8,698 nt of DNA from assembly GCA_017860675.1 (NCBI GenBank), contig JAGDMV010000071.1, positions 1 through 8,698 of the forward strand. Reading direction: 5' to 3'. The notes beneath the pieces were generated by a model. It was not told where the DNA came from and made no database searches. It saw nothing but the letters and a program-made list of their open reading frames with translations. The translations under genes and the position numbers were made by a program. This DNA is from Chloroflexota bacterium. Lineage in GTDB: Bacteria > Chloroflexota > Limnocylindria > Limnocylindrales > CSP1-4. Positions 1-5,798 of the stretch are shown one piece after another (the stretch's first letter is position 1; each line of letters begins with the position of its first letter).

Positions 1-1188
1 TCCTCGATCGAGGGCTTCACCCGGATCGCCGAGTCCGACCAGTACCTGCTGCCCGACATGGGCACCTTCGCCGAGATCCCCTGGCAGAAGGGGTCCGGCC
101 AACGCGGCACCGCCCGGGTGATCTGCGACGTGTTCGATCCGCGTGGCGAGCCGTTCGCCGGCGACCCCCGCTACGTCCTGCGGCGCCAGGTGGAGCGGGC
201 CAAGAAGCTGGGCTACGTCGTCAACCTCGGGCCGGAGCTCGAGTTCTTCCTCTTTCGCCGGGACAACGGCAAGGTCATCCCGCTGCCGCACGACCTGGCC
301 GGCTACTTCGACTTCTCGACCGACCTGGCCCAGGAGATCCGCCAGGACATGGTCGACGCGCTCGAGGCGTTCGGCATCAGGGTGGAGGCGGCCCATCACG
401 AGGTGGCCATCGGCCAGCACGAGATCGACTTCGAGTACGCCGATGCCCTGCGCACGGCCGACAACGCCATCACCTTCAAGTTCACCCTGAAGGCCATCGC
501 CAACCAGCACGGCCTGTACGCGACCTTCATGCCCAAGCCGATCTTCGGCATCAACGGCTCGGGCATGCACACCCACCAGAGCCTGTGGTCCATCGCGGAA
601 GGCCGCAACGCCTTCGCCGACGCCGGCAACACGTACGGGCTCTCGGCGATCGCCCGCTCCTACATCGCCGGGCTCCTCGCCCATGCCCGGGGGATGATCG
701 CCGTCCTCGCCCCGACGGTGAACAGCTACAAGCGGCTGGTGCCCGGCTACGAGGCGCCGACCTACATCACCTGGGGCCGGACGAACCGATCGGCGCTGAT
801 CCGCGTGCCGAGGATCTCTCCCGGCAAGAGCATCGAGGGCACCCGGGCGGAGCTCCGCTGCCCCGACCCGTCGGCCAACCCGTACCTCGCCTTCGCGGTC
901 ATGATCGCGGCCGGGCTCGACGGGGTGGCCAGGGGCCTGGAGCTGGAGGAGCCGGTCGAGGAGAGCCTCTACGAGATGGAGGCCCACCGGATCGCCGAGC
1001 GTTCGATCGAGGAGCTGCCCGGCACGCTGGGCGAGGCGATCGAGGAGCTCCGGGCCGACCCGGTCGTGTGCGAGGCGCTGGGCGAGCACGTCCTGGCCCG
1101 CTACACCCACGCCAAGCTGGCCGAGTGGGACGAGTACCGCACCCAGGTCACGGGCTGGGAGGTCGACCGCTACCTCGAGACGTACTAG
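1..1188 (+). CDS. glnA: Glutamine synthetase, type I (GSI-alpha), 5'-truncated by window edge
   Basis: This enzyme makes glutamine from glutamate, ammonia and ATP in the cytoplasm, as a dodecamer with two metal ions per active site. The frame is open from base 1, so the start codon lies outside; 395 residues are visible. Fragment positions: SSIEGF loop at 1-6; metal-ligand region PELEFFLF at 78-85; HHEVAIGQHEID at 132-143; NGSGMHTHQS at 185-194 with the metal-binding His190; NSYKRLVPGYEAP at 241-253; NRSALIRVP at 262-270; PSANPYLAF at 290-298; C-terminal WDEYRTQV at 376-383. By recalled alignment with the 444-residue B. subtilis GlnA, about 54 residues are missing. No adenylylation-loop insertion typical of GSI-beta is visible, which supports GSI-alpha. 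Arg8 (FTRI) matches the B. subtilis Arg62 region implicated in glutamine feedback. The segment RISPGKSIEG at 271-280 is slightly longer than in B. subtilis. The family call is very secure; only the N-terminus is unknown. Confidence 0.96.
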   Translation, partial: SSIEGFTRIAESDQYLLPDMGTFAEIPWQKGSGQRGTARVICDVFDPRGEPFAGDPRYVLRRQVERAKKLGYVVNLGPELEFFLFRRDNGKVIPLPHDLAGYFDFSTDLAQEIRQDMVDALEAFGIRVEAAHHEVAIGQHEIDFEYADALRTADNAITFKFTLKAIANQHGLYATFMPKPIFGINGSGMHTHQSLWSIAEGRNAFADAGNTYGLSAIARSYIAGLLAHARGMIAVLAPTVNSYKRLVPGYEAPTYITWGRTNRSALIRVPRISPGKSIEGTRAELRCPDPSANPYLAFAVMIAAGLDGVARGLELEEPVEESLYEMEAHRIAERSIEELPGTLGEAIEELRADPVVCEALGEHVLARYTHAKLAEWDEYRTQVTGWEVDRYLETY

Positions 1189-1200
1189 ACGAGGCGGATA

Positions 1201-1229
1201 GGGCGGTCGCCACGGGGGAGTGGCCGCCC
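1201..1229 (+). terminator. Hairpin 12 bases after the glutamine synthetase stop
   Basis: GGGCG (1201-1205) pairs with CGCCC (1225-1229), and GCCAC (1209-1213) pairs with GTGGC (1220-1224). The left arm has a 3-base bulge and the loop is GGGGGA, giving ten G/C-rich pairs. Its position in the gap between convergent genes fits a terminator. No U-tract follows, so it is not a classical intrinsic terminator; in GC-rich genomes such hairpins may still act as terminators or as 3'-end stabilisers. Confidence 0.4.
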
Positions 1230-1254
1230 GCCGCCGCGCGGCGCATCCCGGGAT

Positions 1255-1270
1255 GGCGCGTGGTCGCGCC
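1255..1270 (-). terminator. Hairpin just after the end of the duplicated-domain membrane protein gene
   Basis: GGCGCG (1255-1260) and CGCGCC (1265-1270) form a perfect 6-bp stem around a 4-base loop, 14 bases beyond the stop of the minus-strand gene. It overlaps by one base a 12-bp palindrome, CATCCCGGGATG (1244-1255), that could extend the structure. There is no T-tract on either strand. A terminator role is inferred from position only. Confidence 0.3.
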
Positions 1271-1284
1271 CTCCGGGCCCCAGG

Positions 1285-2256
1285 TCAGATTCGATCCCAC
1301 TCGAACATGAGCATGTTCGGGTTGTCCGGCCCGACCCGCGCCGGCACCGTCACCCCCACCGCGATCCGGCCGACCTTCTCGAGCGGGACCATGGCCGCGC
1401 TGGGGCCCGTCCGGTAGGGGGCGCGACCGGGCACGCGGACCGTCGCGTCCATGGTGAAGAGGCGCTCGTCGCCGACGGTGTGGCCGCTGTCCTGCAGCGT
1501 CTCGATCGTGGCCTCAGCGGCCAGGCCGTTGGCCCGGAGCCAGGCGCGGATCTGCTCGACGGAGTAGTTGGCCTGCTCGGGCAGGCCGAAGATGGGCGGG
1601 GCGCCGGTGGCCCCGGCCGAGTCGTAGGCGGCCGCGACCTGGGCAAGGGTCTCGTCCGTGCCCGATCCGGGACCGCTCCATGCGGGCTCGGGCGCTCCCG
1701 CGGCCACTGGGGCGGCGTCCGGCGGTCCGCCCGGCCCGAAGCCGCCGCCGATCCCGCCCGGTGTCCAGCCGCCCCCGATCGCCGGCGCGTCCCACTGGAT
1801 GACCACGTCGTCCGGGTCCGACGGATCCACCCGGACGGGCAGGGACCCCTGCAACCGGTGGAGCATGATGAGCGGCACGACCGCCTTGACCTTCGCTGGG
1901 TATGCCGCGCGGCCGGGGACGTTGACCATCAGCTCCAGCTCGACCTGCGGGTTCTCGTTGACGAACCAGCCGGTCTGGCCCGCCGACAGAATCTGGGCGG
2001 TCCCGGGCAGGCCGGTGGCACTGATGCGGTCGCGACGGGCGGCGGCGACGATCGAGATGAAGCCGACCGCCGCCATGCCGATGCCGACGAGCCCGAGGAT
2101 CAGCCCGGTGACGAGCATCCCGGTGCTGCCCTCGTCGTCGGGGATCGAGCCGGCGAACAGGAGGAAGCCGGCGCCGAGCACCAGCTCGAACAGGCCCATG
2201 ACGATCAGGATCCAGCCGGCCCGCCGCCCGATCGTGGAGCTCCGAAAGGTCGTCAT
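1285..2256 (-). CDS. Two-TM membrane protein with a duplicated soluble domain, function unknown
   Basis: This is a 323-residue protein that I cannot assign to a named function. The frame is open far upstream, but ATG at 2256 is chosen because AGGAGG lies 5 bases before it and the protein then begins with a membrane-like N-terminus. Order: short basic N-terminus; hydrophobic helices at about 13-36 and 45-72; RRDR at 74-77; soluble copy A at about 82-156; Gly/Pro/Ala-rich linker at about 157-200; acidic/helical stretch including NYSVEQIRAWLRANG at 230-244; soluble copy B at about 244-321. Copies A and B share GL near the start, VPGRA(A/P)Y, a VPL segment, V-x-RV-x-P and a closing WD, so an internal duplication is visible. 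Both copies should lie on the same side of the membrane. It is convergent with glutamine synthetase and divergent from the UPF0016 exporter. A scaffold, sensor or envelope role is possible but unproven. Confidence 0.85.
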   Translation of the reverse strand: MTTFRSSTIGRRAGWILIVMGLFELVLGAGFLLFAGSIPDDEGSTGMLVTGLILGLVGIGMAAVGFISIVAAARRDRISATGLPGTAQILSAGQTGWFVNENPQVELELMVNVPGRAAYPAKVKAVVPLIMLHRLQGSLPVRVDPSDPDDVVIQWDAPAIGGGWTPGGIGGGFGPGGPPDAAPVAAGAPEPAWSGPGSGTDETLAQVAAAYDSAGATGAPPIFGLPEQANYSVEQIRAWLRANGLAAEATIETLQDSGHTVGDERLFTMDATVRVPGRAPYRTGPSAAMVPLEKVGRIAVGVTVPARVGPDNPNMLMFEWDRI

Positions 2257-2261
2257 GGTGG

Positions 2262-2267
2262 CCTCCT
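2262..2267 (-). promoter_or_regulatory. Shine-Dalgarno site that decides the start of the two-TM protein
   Basis: On the minus strand this reads AGGAGG with a 5-base spacer to ATG at 2256. The reading frame continues open to about 2625, so this site is the main reason to place the start here. Confidence 0.8.
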
Positions 2268-2294
2268 GCGTAGTCGCCCGCGCCGTCATCCCTG

Positions 2295-2300
2295 ATCGTA
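2295..2300 (-). promoter_or_regulatory. Candidate -10 element for the two-TM protein gene
   Basis: The minus strand reads TACGAT, which matches four of six bases of TATAAT including the key first A and final T. It lies about 40 bases upstream of the start codon. No convincing -35 hexamer is found at 16-19 bases, so support is weak. A sigma-54-like motif at 2321-2337 is an alternative. Confidence 0.25.
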
Positions 2301-2362
2301 GGCCCGTGCCCGGCCCGGCGCGCATCCACCGTGCCAGCCGGACGACAGCACCCGGGGCGCTC

Positions 2363-2485
2363 GACTGAGGTCGCCTGCGGCGTCCGTGTTGGCAGACACC
2401 AGCCGGCGCGGTCGAGCCCGCCGTCGCGCGTGGCCCGCCACGCGCATCGGAGGTCCCCGCCGGTTTGACTGTGGTCGCCGCAGGC
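2363..2485. repeat. Spaced direct and inverted repeat pair in the divergent region
   Basis: GACTGAGGTCGCC (2363-2375) recurs as GACTGTGGTCGCC (2467-2479), a 13-base direct repeat with one mismatch. The flanking GCCTGCGGCG (2373-2382) is the exact reverse complement of CGCCGCAGGC (2476-2485). The second copy overlaps the exporter promoter candidate. This could be a pair of operator sites or a long-range RNA stem enclosing the 2426-2445 hairpin; neither is shown. Confidence 0.4.
2426..2445. other. Perfect 8-bp GC-rich hairpin
   Basis: GCGCGTGG (2426-2433) and CCACGCGC (2438-2445) form a perfect 8-bp stem with the 4-base loop CCCG. It sits between the two arms of the 2373-2382/2476-2485 inverted repeat and upstream of the candidate promoter, so it may act at DNA level. 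It has no T-tract. Confidence 0.45.
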
Positions 2486-2493
2486 GCAACACT
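2465..2493 (+). promoter_or_regulatory. Candidate promoter for the UPF0016 exporter gene
   Basis: TTGACT (2465-2470) matches five of six bases of the -35 consensus. A spacer of exactly 17 bases leads to AACACT (2488-2493), a poor -10 (three of six). Transcription would start near 2500, giving a leader of about 70 bases. The good -35 and spacing support it; the weak -10 does not. Confidence 0.35.
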
Positions 2494-2507
2494 CCCCGGG
2501 ACCCCGA

Positions 2508-2539
2508 GGGTGGCGGCGGTCGCGGGGGTGGCGGCGGTC
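2508..2539. repeat. 14-base direct repeat, 18-base period, in the exporter leader
   Basis: GGGTGGCGGCGGTC occurs at 2508-2521 and again at 2526-2539. It is purine/GC-rich and lies 22 bases before the exporter's GGAGG. It may be simple-sequence drift or part of a leader structure. Confidence 0.5.
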
Positions 2540-2569
2540 CCGGAGCGGGCGGCCGGGAGCGGAGGACGG

Positions 2570-3142
2570 ATGGACGCCTTTCTCGTGTCGTTCGGCGTCG
2601 TCCTCATCGCCGAGCTGGGCGACAAGAGCCAGCTGATCGCCCTCGCTTTCGCCGCCCGCTACCCGGCCCTGAAAGTGCTCCTGGCGGTGTCGATCGCGGC
2701 ACTCATCGCGTTCGCCGGCTGGGTCATCCTGGGCCGGGCCGTGGCCGCGGTCCTGCCGACCCAGCTGATCAGCGTCGCGGCCGGGCTCGCCTTCTTCGGC
2801 TTCGCCGCCTGGACGCTCCGCGGCGGGAAGGAGGGCGAGGGCGAGGAGAAGGCGGCCGAGCGCAGCGGTCGGTGGATCATCGTGGCGATCGCCACGACCT
2901 TCCTGCTGGCCGAGCTGGGCGACAAGACGATGCTGGTCGCGCTGACCCTCGCGGCGACCCAGGAGCCGATCGCCACGTGGCTTGGCTCGGCTGCCGGGAT
3001 GGTCGCGGCCGACGCGGTGGCCATCGCCATCGGCAGCTTCGTGGGAGATCGGCTGCCCGCCAACGCGATCAGGTTCGGGTCGGCGGCCGTGTTCATCGTG
3101 TTCGGCGCGCTGACGCTGGCGGAGGGGCTCGGAATCCTGTAG
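2570..3142 (+). CDS. UPF0016/GDT1 (TMEM165-like) cation exporter
   Basis: This is a 190-residue integral membrane protein of the UPF0016 family, whose characterised members move Mn2+ and/or Ca2+ out of the cytosol, probably in exchange for protons. The two family-defining motifs are clear: AELGDKSQ at 14-21 and AELGDKTM at 114-121, one in each half of an inverted-repeat fold. Hydrophobic segments fall at about 3-15, 37-58, 65-83, 102-116, 135-157 and 168-185, with a charged loop (GGKEGEGEEKAAERSGR, 85-101) between halves. Length is normal for the bacterial form. ATG at 2570 is chosen because GGAGG at 2561-2565 precedes it and the family normally begins with a motif like MDAFLVSFGVV; the frame also continues upstream to a TTG at 2465. 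Mn2+ is the likeliest substrate by family knowledge, but the sequence alone cannot separate Mn2+ from Ca2+. Confidence 0.93.
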   Translation: MDAFLVSFGVVLIAELGDKSQLIALAFAARYPALKVLLAVSIAALIAFAGWVILGRAVAAVLPTQLISVAAGLAFFGFAAWTLRGGKEGEGEEKAAERSGRWIIVAIATTFLLAELGDKTMLVALTLAATQEPIATWLGSAAGMVAADAVAIAIGSFVGDRLPANAIRFGSAAVFIVFGALTLAEGLGIL

Positions 3143-3212
3143 CTCGACGAGCCGAGCCGGCGGCCAGGCACCGGGAGAGCCGGATGGCCCGCCGCGAGGG
3201 GCGCAGGTGGCC

Positions 3213-3241
3213 GTGACGCGGGACCGGCGGCGCGCTACCGT
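3213..3241 (+). promoter_or_regulatory. Candidate promoter for the ABC exporter operon
   Basis: GTGACG (3213-3218) retains the TGAC core of a -35 box. A 17-base spacer leads to TACCGT (3236-3241), which fits the TAnnnT form of -10 element common in GC-rich bacteria. It lies about 90 bases before the ATPase start, in the 186-base gap after the UPF0016 gene. Confidence 0.4.
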
Positions 3242-3328
3242 GACCCGAGCGCCTTCGGAACCGGCGTCGACCGCCCGCACGGGGCGTACGAGCTGGCGGC
3301 GACGCGTGCGCTGCGACGGGAGCCCTGC

Positions 3329-4387
3329 ATGAGCCTCGAGATCACCAACCTCCACAAGCGCTTCGGCGAGACCGTGGCACTCGACGGGATCACCTTCCGC
3401 GTGGAGCCGGGCCAGGTCTTCGGCTTCCTCGGCGCCAACGGCGCCGGCAAGACGACGACGATGCGGATCGCGCTCGACATCATTCGCGCCGACGAGGGCC
3501 GGGTCAGCTGGCGCGGGCGCGATTCGACCGAGCTCCCTCGCCGCACCTGGGGCTACCTGCCCGAGGAGCGCGGCCTGTACCCGCGGATGAAGGTCGAGGA
3601 GCAGCTCGTCTTCTTCGCCGCCCTGTACGGCGTCCCGTCGAAGGCCGCCCGGGCCGAGGTGCACGAGTGGCTCGAGCGCTTCCGCGTGCCCGAGTACGCG
3701 GGCCGGAAGGCGGAGGAGCTGTCCAAGGGCAACCAGCAGAAGGTCCAGTTCATCGCCGCCGTCCTCCATGACCCCGAGGTCCTGGTCATGGACGAGCCCT
3801 TCGCCGGCCTGGACCCGGTGAACGTCGACCTGCTGAAGGACGCCTTCCTGGAGATGCGCGATCGCGGCAAGACGCTGGTCTTCTCGACCCACCAGATGGA
3901 GATGGTCGAGGAGCTGTGCGACGCGGTGGCGATCATCGACCGCGGCCGGCTGCTGGCGAACGGGCCCACCGCGGAGGTCCGGCGCATGACCGGCAAGCGC
4001 GTCGTCCGCCTGGGAGTCGTCGGCGACCCCGACCTGCCGTGGCTGGCTGGCATCGCCGGCACCCGCATCACCCGCGCCGGCCGCGACTACAGCGAGATCG
4101 AGGTGGCCGACGGACAGGATCCGGAGGCGCTCCTCCATGCGGCCATGGAGCGCGGCGAGCGGATCACCCGCTTCGAGATCGCCGACCCGTCGCTGACCCA
4201 CATCTTCATCGACCTCGTCGGGACGCGGCCCGATGCCGAGGAGCGGACGCTGGCCGGGCCCCGGGCGGCAAGCGGCACTCCCCCGACCGGCCCGGGCCCG
4301 GGAGGCGCACCCCCGGTCGACGCGCCGCCGGGACACGCGGCCTCCTCCGCGGGTCCCACCCCGTCCGGCCCGGCCACGGGAGCCTGA
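3329..4387 (+). CDS. ABC-2 type exporter, ATP-binding subunit (NatA/YhaQ-like)
   Basis: This is a 352-residue cytoplasmic ATPase that would power the permease encoded next. Visible motifs: Walker A GANGAGKT at 35-42; GYLPEERGLYP at 75-85 in the Q-loop region, with no Gln at the expected spot, as is usual for the YhaQ-like subgroup; signature LSKGNQQ at 131-137; Walker B VLVMDEP at 151-157; D-loop AGLDP at 159-163; switch His188 in STHQ. Residues at about 220-298 resemble the DUF4162-type C-terminal domain, ending in the typical DPSLTHIFIDLVG (286-298). Residues at about 305-352 form a Pro/Ala/Gly-rich tail not needed by the family. GGGAG at 3318-3322 lies 6 bases before the ATG. The NatA/NatB pair exports Na+ in Bacillus; YhaQP-type pairs have no settled substrate, so the substrate here is unknown. 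Confidence 0.95.
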   Translation: MSLEITNLHKRFGETVALDGITFRVEPGQVFGFLGANGAGKTTTMRIALDIIRADEGRVSWRGRDSTELPRRTWGYLPEERGLYPRMKVEEQLVFFAALYGVPSKAARAEVHEWLERFRVPEYAGRKAEELSKGNQQKVQFIAAVLHDPEVLVMDEPFAGLDPVNVDLLKDAFLEMRDRGKTLVFSTHQMEMVEELCDAVAIIDRGRLLANGPTAEVRRMTGKRVVRLGVVGDPDLPWLAGIAGTRITRAGRDYSEIEVADGQDPEALLHAAMERGERITRFEIADPSLTHIFIDLVGTRPDAEERTLAGPRAASGTPPTGPGPGGAPPVDAPPGHAASSAGPTPSGPATGA

Positions 4388-4390
4388 GCG

Positions 4391-5701
4391 ATGGGACCGA
4401 ACCTGCGCAACACGCTCGTCGTCGCCCGCCGCGAGTTCCTGGTCAAGGCGCGGACGCGAGCCTTCCGCTTCGGCACTGTCCTGCTCGTCATCGGCGCCGT
4501 CCTGGTGGCCCTGGCGCCGGTGGTGATCGGCTGGATCGACCGCCAGGTGATCACCAAGGTCGCGGTCGCATCGGCGGCGGAGCTCGCCTTCGACCCGGTC
4601 GCCCGCACCGCCGCCGTCCTCAACGCCGGCTCGGAGGCCGATCACCCGGCCTACGACGTGAAGGCCGTCGCCCCGGACGAGGCGCGCCAGGCCGTGGAGC
4701 GCGGCGACTACAGCGCGGCCCTCGTCATCGAGCGACCCGCGACGGGCAGCGACCTGGCCTTCACGGTCGTGACCAAGGACCCGCCGGGCGGACGCGTGCC
4801 GGCGAGCGTCCAGCAGGCGGCCGCGTCCATCGCCGTGGCCGACCGGCTCGACCGGCTGGGAGTCGCTCCCGGCGACCAGGCCGCGCTGTTCGCGCCGGCG
4901 ACGGTGACGGTCGAGGAACCGACGCCGCCGGGGCCCGGCGAGGCCGCCGAGAGCAGCGTCGAGTTCTACACCAAGATGGCCCTCGGCCAGGTGCTCGTGA
5001 TCTTCCTCTTCATGGCCATCATCCTCTACGGCCAGTGGGTGGCCACGAGCGTTGCCGAGGAGAAGGCGAGCCGGGTCATGGAGATCGTCCTGACGGCCGC
5101 GACTCCGTTCCAGCTCCTGGGCGGGAAGGTGCTCGGTGTCGGCGGGCTGGGCCTGGTCCAGTTCGCGGCCGCCCTGGCCGCGGTCATCGTCACCCTGCTC
5201 CTCCAGGGCCCGGTGGCGTCGTTCGTCTTCGGTGCCGAGGCGAGCTCGATGGACCTGCCGGCCGGCCTGACGCCGGACGTCATCCTGACCTTCACCATCC
5301 TCTTCGTGCTTGGTTTCCTGCTCTACGCGGTGCTCTACGCCGCGGCCGGGGCGACGGTCAGCCGGATGGAGGACGTGAACAGCGTCGTCGCGCCGATGTC
5401 GCTCGTGGCCGCGATCGGCTACATCGTGGCGGTGTACGGGGCGACGGGGCTCATCCCGGCCGACGCGTCCTGGGTGACACTCCTCTCGTTCATCCCGTTC
5501 TTCAGCCCGTACATGATCCTGTCCCGCTACCTCACGGGCGACGCAGGCCCGCTGGACATCGTCGCCGCGACGCTGATCCTGGTCGTCTCGATCGTGGTCT
5601 GCCTCTGGTTCGCCGCCCGGATCTACGAGGCCGGGGTCCTGGCGTACGGCCAGAAGGCGGGCGTCCGGCAGCTGCTGAAGCTCGCCTTCGGGCGCCGGTA
5701 G
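4391..5701 (+). CDS. ABC-2 type exporter, permease subunit (NatB/YhaP-like)
   Basis: This 436-residue membrane protein begins 3 bases after the ATPase stop, with GGGAG at 4378-4382 as its ribosome site inside the end of the upstream gene, so the two form an operon and surely one transporter. Layout: N-terminal ARREFLVKARTRAF (12-25) before TM1 at about 27-47; an extracytoplasmic domain at about 50-190; then TM segments near 198-217, 247-271, 297-319, 335-352, 361-376 and 389-409. The family hallmark VAEEKASRVMEIVLTAATPF (221-240), an amphipathic coupling region that should contact the ATPase, is intact, followed by QLLGGKVLG. FIPFFSPYMILSRYLTG (367-383) is also typical. Architecture and length agree with the ABC-2 family linked to Na+ or small-molecule export. 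No substrate can be assigned from sequence. Confidence 0.94.
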   Translation: MGPNLRNTLVVARREFLVKARTRAFRFGTVLLVIGAVLVALAPVVIGWIDRQVITKVAVASAAELAFDPVARTAAVLNAGSEADHPAYDVKAVAPDEARQAVERGDYSAALVIERPATGSDLAFTVVTKDPPGGRVPASVQQAAASIAVADRLDRLGVAPGDQAALFAPATVTVEEPTPPGPGEAAESSVEFYTKMALGQVLVIFLFMAIILYGQWVATSVAEEKASRVMEIVLTAATPFQLLGGKVLGVGGLGLVQFAAALAAVIVTLLLQGPVASFVFGAEASSMDLPAGLTPDVILTFTILFVLGFLLYAVLYAAAGATVSRMEDVNSVVAPMSLVAAIGYIVAVYGATGLIPADASWVTLLSFIPFFSPYMILSRYLTGDAGPLDIVAATLILVVSIVVCLWFAARIYEAGVLAYGQKAGVRQLLKLAFGRR

Positions 5702-5770
5702 CGAGCGGCCCGCGCCCGAGCGAGCGGCCCGCGCCCGAGCGAACGGCCCGCGCCCGAGCGAACGGCCCGC
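5701..5770. repeat. Tandem 19-bp repeat, 3 full copies plus 13 bases
   Basis: The unit GCGAGCGGCCCGCGCCCGA occurs at 5701-5719 and 5720-5738 identically, at 5739-5757 with one G-to-A change (GCGAACGG), and as a 13-base partial copy at 5758-5770 carrying the same change. The first base is the last base of the permease stop codon. The 19-bp period would shift frame if translated. Copies 3 and 4 sharing the variant suggests stepwise duplication by slippage. Confidence 0.9.
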
Positions 5771-5774
5771 TCGG
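5754..5774. terminator. Hairpin between the convergent permease and antiporter genes
   Basis: CCGAGCG (5754-5760) and CGCTCGG (5768-5774) form a perfect 7-bp stem with a 7-base loop. It lies 52 bases after the permease stop and 24 bases beyond the antiporter stop, so it could serve both genes. It arises only at the end of the 19-bp repeat array, because the right arm is outside the repeat. There is no U-tract on either strand. Confidence 0.4.
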
Positions 5775-5798
5775 CTGTCCAGGTCAGCGTGGCGGAGT

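Larger units (their letters stand above)
2257..2569. other. Divergent intergenic control region (no gene)
   Basis: These 313 bases separate the divergently read two-TM protein gene and the UPF0016 exporter gene. Contents: the Shine-Dalgarno site and a -10 candidate for the minus gene; a sigma-54-like match (2321-2337, minus); a spaced repeat pair (2363-2485); a hairpin (2426-2445); a plus-strand promoter candidate (2465-2493); and a 14-base direct repeat (2508-2521 and 2526-2539) just before the exporter's ribosome site. The exporter frame is open from TTG at 2465, but the extra 35 residues would be Ala/Gly/Val-rich low complexity and would overlap the promoter candidate, so I treat it as non-coding. 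Confidence 0.6.

Noticed and set aside
2257..2569. yybP-ykoY Mn2+ riboswitch upstream of the UPF0016 gene
   Set aside because: The conserved GGGGAGUAG loop was not found on the plus strand in this region.
2465..2569. N-terminal extension of the UPF0016 protein from TTG at 2465
   Set aside because: The extra 35 residues are Ala/Gly/Val-rich low complexity, the TTG coincides with a -35-like box, and ATG at 2570 has its own GGAGG and gives the normal family start.
5701..5770. CRISPR array
   Set aside because: The repeats are directly tandem with no spacers, the unit is only 19 bp and no cas genes are present.
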